Source of the DNA: Gnetum montanum
Taxonomy: Eukaryota > Streptophyta > Gnetopsida > Gnetales > Gnetaceae
Direction of reading: 5' to 3'
Assembly: GCA_015680685.1 (NCBI GenBank)
Contig: MNCI01037516.1
Location: 37,848-101,847 of the forward strand
DNA: 64,000 nucleotides
Of this stretch, positions 45,672 through 56,155 are shown piece after piece. A program made the position numbers and the translations under genes. The notes under the pieces were generated by a model. That model saw only the letters and a list, made by a program, of their open reading frames with translations. It did no database searches and had not been told where the DNA came from. Each line of letters opens with the position of its first letter. Position 1 is the stretch's first letter.

Positions 45672-45810
45672 ATAATTGTATCTAGCAAAATTATTTAATA
45701 ACAATTTGCATGCATTTTAGGTGGTGTGCTTGCTTAAACGCCACACAAAGCTGTGTGTGTTACCTGTGTTTTATTTTTCTTTGGTTCTTTATCTGTTCGT
45801 GAATATAATA
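45672..45810 (+). repeat. Element E 5' LTR, 3' portion
   Basis: It matches the last 139 bases of the 3' LTR with about a dozen changes. The sequence before 45672 does not match the 3' LTR start TGTTAAGTTATG, so the U3 start has been lost. Confidence 0.75.
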
Positions 45811-45812
45811 AC

Positions 45813-45824
45813 TGGTATCAAAGC
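45813..45824 (+). other. Primer-binding site of element E, initiator tRNA-Met
   Basis: TGGTATCAAAGC matches TGGTATCAGAGC at 11 of 12 bases and lies two bases after the LTR end. Confidence 0.85.
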
Positions 45825-45842
45825 AACAGATCAGTGGGAGCA

Positions 45843-48800
45843 ATGGCATCCGAGGATGGGAAAGTCCAGATCGAAAAATTCGATGGAACAGACTTTGGGT
45901 TCTGGAAGATGCAGATTGAAGATTATCTGCATCAAAGGAAGTTGCATGAACCACTACTAGGGAAAAAGCCAAATCAAATGGATCAAGAAGATTGGAATCT
46001 CTTAGATCGCCAGGCACTTGGTGTGATTAGATTGACATTGACAAGAAACGTTGCATTCAACATTTTTAATTAGACAACCATTGTAGGTTTAATGAAAACA
46101 TTGTCAAGTATGTATGAAAAGCCATCTGCTGCAAACAAGGTATATTTGATGCGTCAGTTGTTCAATCTGAAGATGGGTGAAGGTGCATCAATTACAAATC
46201 ACATCAATAAATTCAATACGATAATTAGTCAATTGAATTCAGTGGTGATCACCTTTGAGGACAAAATCCAAGCATTGATTTTGCTGTCATCTTTGCCAGA
46301 GAGTTGGTCTGCAATAGTGACTACTATGAGTAGCTCATCAGGTATTTTAAAATTAAAGTTGAATGATATTTGAGACTTGATTCTTAGTGAGGACATTCAT
46401 AGAAGGGAGTCAAGCGAATCCTCAGGGTCTGCTTTGAATACAGAAAGTAGAGGTAGGAGCTCACAACATGGTCAAAATCATGGTAATTGTAGATCGAAGT
46501 CCAGAGGCAGAGGAAAATCTTAAAATCACAGGGAAATTGTTTGCTAGAATTGTGAGAAGAAAGGTCACTTTAGAAATTAGTGTAGGGCACTAAAGAAGAA
46601 GAAAAATCACACTCAAGATGATGAATCAATGAATGTAGTAGAGGAGATTATTGCTGATGCTTTGATTTGCTGTGTGGACAATCCCATTGAATCTTGGATT
46701 CTAGATTCAAGTGCTTCATTTCACTCCACTCCATGCAAGGAATTGTTACACAATTATGTTGCAGGGAAGTTTGGAAAGGTTTATCTTGCAGATGATGAAC
46801 CTTTGGATATTGTGGAGAAGGATGAAGTTCAAATAAAGAGCACCCAAGGGATGCAATGGAAATTGCAAGATGTAAGACATGTTCCTAGACTTAAGAAAAA
46901 TTTAATCTCCATGACTCAGATGGATTTGGATGGGTATACAACAACATTTGACGATAGATCATGGAAGATTACCAAGGGAAACTTGGTTGTTGCACGAGGT
47001 AGTAAGGTGGGAACATTGTACATGACTACAACAAAGAAAGATGTAGTTGCAGTTGCTAACTATGATGGTGATTCAGTCCTATGGCACCGAAGACTTGGGC
47101 ACATGAGTGAAAAAGGTAAGACGTTGTTGGCTTCAAAGGGAAAGTTACCAAAGTTTAAGTGTGATGATGCCGGCTTGTGTGAAGGTTGTGTTTATGGGAA
47201 GCAAAAACGAGTTACTTTCTCAAAGATAGGGAGGATATCACAGACTAAAAAGCTTGAACTGGTGCATTCAAATGTATGGAATCCAGCTCCAGTGAAGTCT
47301 CTTGGAGGCTCAAGCTATTATGTCACCTTCATTGATGATTCCACTAGGAAGGTATGAGTTTATTTTCTTACAAATAAATTTGATGTGTTTACTACTTTTA
47401 AAAGGTGAAAAGCTAAAGTAGAATATCAGACTGGTTTAAAAATAAAATGTTTGAAGTCAGATAATGGAGGGGAATATGACAACCAAGAATTCAAGAATTT
47501 CTGTTTAGAAAATGGGATCAGGATGATCAAGATAGTTCCAAGAATGCAAGAGCAAAACGGTGTTGCTAAACGGATGAATAGAACCTTGAATGAAAGATCT
47601 AGGAGCATGAGAATATACTCTAGGCTACCAAAGTTCTTTTGGACAAATGTAGTTAACACAACAACCTACCTCATTAATCGAGCACCTTCAGTTCCATTGG
47701 AGTTTAGAATACCAGAGGAGGTATGGACTGGGAAGGAGGTAAATCTTTCACATTTGAAAATTTTTGGGTGTGTCTCATATGTACATATTGATTCAAATGA
47801 TAGAGATAAGCTTAATCCTAAAGCCAAGAAATGTTATTTTATTGGCTATGATTCCGATAATTTTGGTTATTGTTTCTGGGATGATCAAAATAGGAAAATT
47901 ATCAAACATAGGGATGTCATTTTTAATGAACACATGGTGTACAAGGATAGGTTCAATTTAGAATCCAACATTGTAGGGAGGCAAGAAAATGAATGTGAGA
48001 AGGATGAATTGGAAGAGATATCTGAGAGGGATGTGGATGGAAGGACTCAAGCAAATCCTAGAAATAGGATAGCTGAAAATGAAAATGACGTTGCAGAAAC
48101 AGCCACACTAGAGCCTCAGTTGAGAAGGTCTGCAAGAACACCAAAGCCTAGAGAAAGGTACTCTCCCTCATTACATTACTTACTGTTGACTGATGCTGGG
48201 GAACCAGAATGTTTGGATGAAGTAATGTAGGCAACATATTGTGTTGAGTGGGAGGTGGCCATGAGAGATGAGATGAAGTCACTCCACAAAAATATGACAT
48301 GGACACTAATTGAGTTGCTAGAAGGAAAGAAGGCATTGCAAAATAATTGGGTGTATGAGGTCAAGGAAGAACATGATGGAAGCAAAAGATACAAAGCAAG
48401 GTTAGTAGTTAAGGGTTTCCAACAGAAAAAGGGAATTGACTACACAAAAAAATTTTCACCTGTAGTAAAGTTGACTACCATTAGAGTAGTGCTAAGTATT
48501 GTGGNNNNNNNNNNNNNNNNNNNNNNNNNNNNNNNNNNNNNNNNNNNNNNNNNNNNNNNNNNNNNNNNNNNNNNNNNNNNNNNNNNNNNNNNNNNNNNNN
48601 NNNNNNNNNNNNNNNNNNNNNNNNNNNNNNNNNNNNNNNNNNNNNNNNNNNNNNNNNNNNNNNNNNNNNNNNNNNNNNNNNNNNNNNNNNNNNNNNNNNN
48701 NNNNNNNNNNNNNNNNNNNNNNNNNNNNNNNNNNNNNNNNNNNNNNNNNNNNNNNNNNNNNNNNNNNNNNNNNNNNNNNNNNNNNNNNNNNNNNNNNNNN

Positions 48801-49505
48801 NNNNNNNNNNNNNNNNNNNNNNNNNNNNNNNNNNNNNNNNNNNNNNNNNNNNNNNNNNNNNNNNNNNNNNNNNNNNNNNNNNNNNNNNNNNNNNNNNNNN
48901 NNNNNNNNNNAGCTCATGCAGTGGGAGTTGTTAGCAAGTTTATGTCTGATCCAGGAAGGGAGCATTAGGAAGCTATAAAGTGGCTCCTAAGATATCTGAA
49001 AAGAACTTCAGGTATGATACTTTTTTTTAAAAGGAGCAACATTACTCTATAGGGTTTTTCTGATGCAGATTTGGGAGGTGACTTGGATAGTAGGAAGAGC
49101 ACCACTGGTTGTCTCTTTACCATGGGCAATACAACTGTGAGCTAGATGTCTCGACTTTAGCAGAGCATTGCTCTCTCAACCAAAGAAGAAGAATATATGG
49201 CTATCTCAGAAGCTAGAAAAGAGATGATTTGGTTGAAGGGTCTTCTAAAAGAATTGGGTAAGACACAGGACAACAATGAGCTTTTCACTGATAGTCAAAG
49301 TGCCATACATCTAGCTAAAAATCCAGTCTTCCATTCCAAATCCAAACACATTCAGCTGAGGTATCATCATATCCGGGAATTGATAGATGATGGAACATTT
49401 TTGCTGAGGAAGATTCCTGGTTCAAACAACCTTGTAGACATGTTAACCAAGGCAGTCATCTTTGTTAAGCTGAAATTTTGCACAACCTTAGCAGGCGTCC
49501 ATGGT
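45843..49505 (+). pseudogene. Element E gag-pol remnant
   Basis: Gag starts at ATG 45843 and contains F-D-G-T-D-F-G-F-W-K-M and R-Q-L-F-N-L-K-M. A C..C..G-H..C knuckle lies near 46540-46585. The protease reads W-I-L-D-S-S-A-S-F-H near 46690, with D-S-S where D-S-G is usual. V-R-H-V-P-R-L-K-K-N-L-I-S follows. Integrase has W-H-R-R-L-G-H..C-E-G-C-V-Y-G-K near 47080-47200, a D-D-S-T-R-K near 47335, K-S-D-N-G-G-E-Y near 47455 and the catalytic E in E-Q-N-G-V-A-K-R near 47550. RT begins near 48270. RNase H (S-D-A-D-L-G-G-D..S-T-T-G-C and D-S-Q-S-A) is at 49060-49470. Stops occur in gag, after integrase and in RNase H. Confidence 0.8.
48505..48910. other. Sequence gap of 406 N
   Basis: An unbroken run of N replaces the catalytic core of the element E reverse transcriptase, including the expected Y-V-D-D block. 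Confidence 0.99.
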
Positions 49506-49598
49506 TAGCAATGAGGAGGCATTGTTTATGGAATTAATAGAATCTATGGAATAAGCAAGGGAGTAAGAGTTTTTTTTATCCGTATCCAAGTGAGAGAT

Positions 49599-49888
49599 TG
49601 TTAAGTTATGTGGTAATTGATCCAACACTGGTCAAAACCAGTTAGTAGCAGTGAGCAATAGTTAGCAGTAGTTACTGGTTCCAGCAGTTAGTGGTTCTGG
49701 TCTAGTTTTTGTTCTCTTCCATAACAACAAAAAAATGTTCCTGTAATGATAATTGTATCTAGCAAAAACTATTTAATAACAATTCGCATGCATTTCCGGT
49801 GATGTGCTTGCTTAAACATCACACAAAGCTATGTGTGTCGCTTGTGTTTTCTTTTTCTTCGGTTCTTTATCTGTTCTTGAATATAACA
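49599..49888 (+). repeat. Element E 3' LTR
   Basis: It starts TGTTAAGTTATGTGG after the purine tract AAGTGAGAGA and ends GAATATAACA. Length is 290 bases. The middle has clustered variants of CAGTTAGTAGCAG. Confidence 0.8.
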
Positions 49889-49889
49889 C

Positions 49890-50280
49890 GCAAGTCATCC
49901 TCAGGGTCCACTATTGATAACTATGGGTCTTAGCCTTCCGAAATTCTAGATTTCAGCTTAAAATTGCAAGTTTTTGAGGTCACACTGTAGGTCATACTGC
50001 AGGTCATGCTGGGCAGTGATGTTGGGCTTGACCACAGTGTGACCAACTTTTAGAGCCTCAAAACTGAGTCAAAACAACTTGATTTCAATGGTGCAGGTCA
50101 TCCTCAGGGTCCACTATTGATAACTATGGGTCCCAGCCTTTAGAAATTCTAGATTTCAGCTCAAAATTGTAAGCTTTGGAGGTCATACTGCAGGTCACGT
50201 TGTAGGTCATGCTAAGCATGAGCACAGTGTGACCTACCCAAAATGGCTCCAAATTAGACATTTTCAAGCTCAAATTTCTA
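49890..50280 (+). repeat. Two-copy 203 bp tandem repeat with internal inverted repeat
   Basis: Units begin at 49890 and 50093 with GCA.GTCATCCTCAGGGTCC and continue through CTATTGATAACTATGGGTC. Within unit 1, GGTCACACTGT (49978-49988) is the exact inverse of ACAGTGTGACC (50034-50044), so the transcript strand could form a stem of 11 pairs. Inside the loop are further GGTCATACTGC-type words. The second unit keeps a weaker version. Confidence 0.85.
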
Positions 50281-50902
50281 GATCCAGATCACACATAGGT
50301 AGGTAGTAGTGCAGGCTTCAAAACATTCCAAATTTGGTGTCAAAAATTGCATTTTTTCTCACCTCATGCTCAGGTCACGCTGGGGTCATGCACAACATGA
50401 CTACCCAGTGTGACTGTAGCATGACTTCCAGTCACACTTGCACAAAGATGCTTCAAACACATGCTGAAGACATGTGGAAGCCCAGAAAACTCACGTTGGA
50501 AGCTCTTGTCAAACAAAGATACCTCGAATAGCCTCACATCGACATCTCGACATCCTTGAGCAGTTGGTCCATGGACAAGCGAGCGGGGGTCAAATTTCTC
50601 TTATTGTACATTTCATTGTAAATCCACATGTGTGGGCATATCAGACCCTCATGTCTAGATTAAATGTACTTTCATGGGCTTGAACAACCCATAAATTGTA
50701 AAATGCAATGTACCTAGTCAAGAATGTAGCTTGCCGACACACATCCAACTCGTGCACAACTGTCTGACACACATCCAACTCTCACCAGCACACATCCAAC
50801 CCGAGCACAACTGTCCATTGGACACATGTCACTAGATCCACTTTCCTCTCATCTCCCAACCATTGATTCCATTCTTGAATTTCATGCCCGAGCCTGGCCC
50901 AA

Positions 50903-50915
50903 CCCTATAAATACC
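50903..50915 (+). promoter_or_regulatory. TATA box of the element D LTR
   Basis: CCCTATAAATACC lies about 570 bases before the LTR end. The GGGGTTGGCAATT block, conserved with element C, starts about 20 bases later and marks the likely R-region start. Confidence 0.65.
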
Positions 50916-51486
50916 TTGTCAATTCACATAAATTGGGGTTGGCAATTAGGGACATGAGCAATTCTGAGAAAGTACAGAACTTGCAATCCTTGGGTGCTCG
51001 ACACACCTTATTGTTGGCATTCAACCATTTCTCACATTCATCACATCACATCATCACATCATCACGTTATCACATTACATCATCCCAGGGCTAGGCATTT
51101 GACCTGCCATCTACACACAACTACGCTTTGACCAGTGCACATATTTTCTAAGCAATACATTATTTCCGTTTTTCCAACCAAACATTATTTCCATTTTCTG
51201 TTTCATGTTCTATTTTTACGTTTTGTTTATATTATTGCTTACATTCAGTTTACATTTAGTTTATAGTTTACGTTTTGTTTACGCCTTACGTTCTTACATC
51301 TTACGGCTCATGTTTACATTTTACGTGCATTTACACATTCTAAGACATCGTTTACGATAACCCCAGCACTAACTGTAGCTTACGCTCGGGGAAGTCCTTG
51401 GTAGGGTCAGATGTGGCTGCCCGATGATCTTTTGATGTCTATTTCCCTTCCAACCTCACACCGACGATTTAGGTCAATACATTTTT

Positions 51487-51504
51487 TGGCACTAGAAGGA
51501 GAGC
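51487..51504 (+). other. Primer-binding site of element D, tRNA-Asn type
   Basis: TGGCACTAGAAGGAGAGC differs at one base from the element C site and fits the complement of the plant tRNA-Asn 3' end with two changes. It begins six bases after the LTR end. Confidence 0.65.
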
Positions 51505-51576
51505 CTGATTTGCCACTGTTAAAACATAGATCACGCTACCTGTCAAAACTTTTTCATCTTATCCTATGAGTCTCTT

Positions 51577-51935
51577 GTCCTTGTTGGTCACGCTGAGCTT
51601 GTCCTTGTTGGTCATGCTGAGCTTGTCCTATTGGTCACACTGAGCTTGTCCTGTTGGTCATGCTAAGCTTGTCCCTATTGGTCATGTTGAGCTTGCCCCT
51701 GTTGGTCACGTTGAGCTTGTCCTATTGGTCACACTGAGCTTGTCCCTGTTGATCACGCTGAGCTTGTCCCTGTTGGTCATGTTAATCTTGTCCCTATTGG
51801 TCACGCTGAGCTTGTCTTGTTGGTCACTTTGAGCTTGTCCTGTTGCTCACGCTAAGCTTGTCCCTATTGGTCATGCTGAGCTTGTCCTATTGGTCACGCT
51901 GTGGTTTGATCAGTTTGGTCACGCTGTGTTTGTGT
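51577..51935 (+). repeat. 24 bp minisatellite in the element D leader
   Basis: About fourteen units of TTGGTCACGCTGAGCTTGTCC, with length and base variants (CTATTGG, CATGC, TCACACTG). The array occupies the leader between primer site and gag, the same position as the 17-18 bp array of element C. Both share TCACGCTG on the sense strand. Confidence 0.9.
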
Positions 51936-52159
51936 CACGCTATTCACGGTGTAATTGCTTACAATCCAACCCCATTCATCCAGCCCAGTCTGCTCATGTT
52001 CGTCATGGAATCCTTCCAAATCAACCCAGTAACACTACCAATCATTGAAACTTCGAACCCAGTGACTGCTACAGAATCCATAACTGTCATTGAATAAGTA
52101 AACCCTCAAATCCCTACATGCCAGTCGCTTAGGATACAGGGCAAAGACCCTACCTATAC

Positions 52160-54160
52160 CACTCTTACACCCAAATAGTACAACTTCATATGTATCAAAA
52201 TCCAAGCCAACCTACCTATCGACCGTACGAAAAGGAAAGAAAAATGAGACTATGAACTTATCCACAACGGAGGTCGTGAGTTGATCCCTTCAGCATTTGA
52301 CATAATCCTACTCTCTGAGCATCATCATAGACTCATATCCCAACTACTCATGGCTAGAAGTCAAGCCTTATAGCTATCTCCAATAGAGCCTCAAGACGAA
52401 GAAGATGACTTTGCAGCCTATTCTAAACATGGAGAATCATACCATACCGTTAGTCCCCATGCCCATACAAACCCATTGTTTCAACTATTCCTAGAAGAAA
52501 CAATAATTCCACCACCAGCTTCCTTACGGGAAGTAGCTATTCCCATCCCCATCCTCTCCAAGTCCAATGTTCAAACTAACACTTCTACTTCCATCATACC
52601 ATTACAAACACAATCCCAACAGACTAATGTAGGAATGACTTCTCAATCTCAAGTGATTAGAATGCCATTGCCCATACCTGCTTCCACGTCCATCCATTAT
52701 GTACCTCAAGTGCAAATCCAACAAGCACCAACGATCATTTCACAACCTATGACTGGGCAGTGGGTCCCACCAACTATTCAGCAGAACCCGTCTACTCATT
52801 ACAGTGTACCACCTCCCATGATCTTAGCCCCGAATGTCGTCCCATCACAACAAACAACTGTCCAACGATCTCTTTTTCCACAAATGATGCCACCATCCAG
52901 TCATTATCAATTACAATCTACCCAATCCACTAATTTTCCTACCACCCAAGAATGGGTAGACACACAAGAAATGATGCACTCCTTGGTAGAAGAATTAAAA
53001 CGCCTTAAAAATTTGAACAATGAGGAACTCAAGGTACTAGATTTCTATCAAGATGACCCAATTGACCCCTCAATCCCACCCTTAACCCTGCCAAAGGAAG
53101 TATCATTACCTCAGTTGACCAAGTACAATGGAGAGGGAGACCCAAATGCCCACCTAGTGACATTTGAAACCGAAAGTCTTTTGCTTCAGGCATGGCCCCA
53201 TGTAATTCTGCACATGTTTGCTATGTTCTTAACAGGAAAAGCCTTAGATTGGTACCGAGCCTTACCCTATAGTTCCATATCTTCTCTGAAAGATTTGTTA
53301 CACCAGTTTGTCACCTATTTCAAATATAATTTAAAGCCTGAAGCCATGTTAGATAGCTTAATTCAAATTAAACAAGCACCTTTAGAGCCAGCATAGAAAT
53401 TTATGCAAAGGTTGAGTGCAGCCCTGAATTAACTTCACAAACCCATTCCTGAAACATATCTGCTTACCATCCTTAAGGTGGCTGAAAATGATTTTATTAA
53501 ATCAAAGCTTTACTATTTAAAACCCTATACCTTGAGCCAAGAATTTATACAAATTAAAGACATAGAAGAGGCCGCACAAACAAGTAATGACCCAACCTAC
53601 TAAACCTTTAAGAGCCAACATACAAGGAAAGATAAATCCAAAACAACGATAGCAGTAGTGACTGAAATAGCCCGACTTAGTCATCCAGGACATAAAGCAA
53701 AACAACCTACTATCCTAAACAACTATCAAAGAACCACACCCACTCCTACACTCAAAAATTCCTCAAACAGAAACAACAACACAAGTCACACTTGTACATT
53801 CGAAAGAAAATACCCTGCTTAATATACACCCTTGCCTGTGAAGCCATTGCTATTGCTTGACCAGCTTCTGAAGGCCAGGTTAATCAAACATAAGCAAATG
53901 TCCCCTGCGGCGTCTCAAAAACATGATCGATTCTGTGAGTTGGCCAAAAGCCCAACCTTAGCAACAGCTAATGAACCCCTCATTCCAAAAGGCTTTAGGT
54001 TGGATAGGTTTTGTGAGTATCACCAATGACCCAGCCATGGAACTGATTATTGCTTTACATTGAAACAAGACATACAATGCATGATTGATAGGGGCGACGT
54101 AGTATTCGATGAGGCAAACCAAATAAGACCTCAAAACCAATCCATGGGGGTCTACAAGGA
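52160..54160 (+). pseudogene. Element D gag remnant
   Basis: Reading starts around I-C-I-K-I-Q-A-N-L-P-I-D near 52190 and continues with H-H-R-L-I-S-Q-L-L near 52330. It is open from 52476 to a TAG at 53394. The Gln/Pro-rich N-terminal part is followed by V-L-D-F-Y-Q-D-D-P, L-P-Q-L-T-K-Y-N-G-E-G-D-P, A-L-D-W-Y and I-Q-I-K-Q-A-P-L-E-P, the capsid region. After the TAG (element C has a Gln there) come further stops. The end has C-E-Y-H-Q..H-G-T-D-Y-C near 54015-54055, a reduced zinc knuckle. Gag would package element RNA in particles. Confidence 0.75.
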
Positions 54161-55050
54161 TCCTCTCAACACCAATGATGCACCATATGTGATTAATACT
54201 ATCCATGTGGAAAATAGACAAGATGTTTCGCAAAGACCTTTTGTGATTCAGAGGCCTTTAGAAAACACACCTACCCCAACATCTCCTCAAGCCCCTTTCA
54301 TCATCTGCATGTCTCTTGTGCCACAAAGACCATTCATCATCCGCATACCTCCTTCAGTTGCCACAACAAACATACCATTTGAAAACTGACCCATTCCCTT
54401 TGTGATCTGACTACCAAAACACCTTGGCACACAACCCGCCTCCACTTCTCGATGACCTTTGCGAGAACGTCTTGCCAATAGGCTAATAAGAGAATTCCTG
54501 AAAAAAGAAAAAAGAGAGCGCATGGAGAGAGAAAACCATGGACACGAATTAGGACCGCCAAAGCCTACACCGCTAAACACCATTCCCATGAGTCTGTCTG
54601 TTAATAAGCCTAGTACAAGTCACCAAAACAAAGATGAAGTCACGAGTCATATCCCAAACCCAGCATCCTCAGCTACTAACGTAAAAACCCCTCCATGAGA
54701 TATATGAATGCTGGGTTAAATGGACCAAATCTCTATGGATAAGAATGTCCCAAACTGTAAAGACCTAGCAAATGCATTGACCCAGGTCACACAAGCCTTA
54801 AAAAAAAGAATACTTCTTTAAGTTTGTATGATCGGGTAATGACTTCACCAGTACATCAAGAGGCTCTCATACAAATGTTGACTTCAATTCATGTTAGTGA
54901 GGATCTGCCTGCAGATGAACCATCCATTTATGCAGTATTTTCCCCACAACCTCAGGAATCGAAGACCACATCCCTAGAGTTCCGCATTAAGGACATTAAG
55001 CTAGATGAGAAAATAGGGAAAATCACCATAGCCCCTATGTTCATAGCAAT
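54161..55050 (+). pseudogene. Element D gag-protease linker
   Basis: Pro/Thr/Gln-rich text with R-P-F-V-I-Q, A-P-F-I-I and R-P-F-I-I-R-I-P-P corresponds to the repeated P-F-[IV]-[IV] units of element C but with fewer copies. The downstream part, Y-D-R-V-M-T-S-P-V-H-Q-E-A-L, aligns with element C. Three stops and one frame change interrupt it. Confidence 0.6.
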
Positions 55051-55711
55051 ATAGGTTGATCATTTCAAAATACGTAGGGTGCATGTTGATGATGGTGTAG
55101 CAACAAATGTGATACCTTTTTTCATCATTGAAAAATTAGGACTTACTGAACAAATACAACCTACGACAACCTCTTTCTTGAGATCCTTTAGTGGTTCCCG
55201 TGTGGGAGTGAAAGGCATGGTTACCTTAGATTTCATAGCCAGAGACCAATTCCCTACATCAGCTGAATCCATAGTGGTTGATGAAATGCCAGGGTTTAAT
55301 CTGATCCTAGGACATCCTTGGCTAGCTCAACTTAAAGCTGTATCTTCACCAATCCATCAAGAGATCCACCTACCTTACAAGGGTGGTGAGATCATCATAC
55401 ATAGGGATACAACAACATTGATCACTTCCTCATACCTTGAGGTAGGTCAAGGGTCAGAAATTAAGTTTGTTAAGCCTAAACAAGAAACCGTGAACATACA
55501 TCAAAACATGAATCCAAAGTTGACTTACAATCCAACTAGCACTGAAGAAACACAAGAAGACACAGACATAGGAGCCATTCCTACTAATGTCTCTTGGTCA
55601 GAACTACCCTTTGACATCACCGATGAAGGGGAAGGTGAATATAAAATCATACCTATACACCCAACCCCACACATTAAGCTACAAAAGATCAAGAGGCAAC
55701 TCAATGACTAG
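55051..55711 (+). pseudogene. Element D aspartic protease
   Basis: An open frame of 210 codons (55079-55711) starts V-H-V-D-D-G-V-A-T-N-V-I-P at the active site, has F-I-I-E-K-L-G-L, then G-F-N-L-I-L-G-H-P-W-L near 55300, the usual second half of a plant gypsy protease. The active-site Ser/Thr after Asp is Gly, which may reduce or abolish activity. The stop at 55709-55711 is followed directly by the 27 bp array. Confidence 0.7.
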
Positions 55712-55726
55712 AACGAATGAGACGAA

Positions 55727-56155
55727 ATGTCCAAAATGACGTTAAACTACAAAATGTCCAAAATGGCGTTAAACTACGAAATATCCGAAATGACGTTAAA
55801 CTATGAGATGTCCAAAATGACGCTAAACTACGAAATGTCTGAAATGACGTTAAACTATGAAATGTTCGAAATGACGTTAAACTACGAGATGTCCGAAATG
55901 ACATTAAACTACGAAATGTCTGAAATGACGTTAAACTACAAGATGTCCAAAATGATGTTAAACTACAAGATGTCCAAAATGACGTTAAACTACGAAATGT
56001 CCGAAATGATGCTAAACTACGAGATTTCCAAAATGACGTTAAACTACGAAATGTCCGAAATGACATTAAACTACGAAATGTCCGAAATGACGTTAAACTA
56101 CGAAATGTCCGAAATGACGTTAAACTACGAAATGTCTGCAATGACATTAAACTAG
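55727..56155. repeat. 27 bp minisatellite, about 16 copies, with TGACGT in most units
   Basis: The unit is GAAATGACGTTAAACTAC plus GAAATGTCC. The exact 27-base period keeps a 142-codon frame open on the plus strand (repeats of M-S-E-M-T-L-N-Y-E) and a 166-codon frame on the minus strand (repeats of F-R-S-L-T-S-F-R-T). Substitutions are mainly transitions. TGACG is the core site of plant TGA-type bZIP factors; whether it binds them here is unknown. Confidence 0.92.

Larger units (their letters stand above)
45672..49888 (+). mobile_element. Element E: Ty1/copia retrotransposon with truncated 5' LTR
   Basis: The order is partial LTR (45672-45810), tRNA-Met primer site, gag, protease, integrase, RT, RNase H and a full 290 bp LTR (49599-49888). 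Where they overlap, the LTRs match closely (ATAATTGTATCTAGCAAAA, CATGCATTT, TTCTTTATCTGTTC). Gag has the F-D-G-T-x-F-x-x-W-K start of Tork-like elements. A sequencing gap removes the RT core. Stops make it non-autonomous. Its 5' LTR lacks roughly the first 150 bases. Confidence 0.85.
49889..51481 (+). repeat. Element D 5' LTR
   Basis: It ends AATACA before the primer site, as element C ends GGTACA. CCCTATAAATACC at 50903 is a good TATA box, followed by GGGGTTGGCAATT as in element C. U5 is rich in TTTACGTT and TTACATTT words. The first 400 bases are a two-copy 203 bp repeat. The LTR start is unclear: the expected TGTGAAAC-type start is not present next to element E. Confidence 0.65.
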
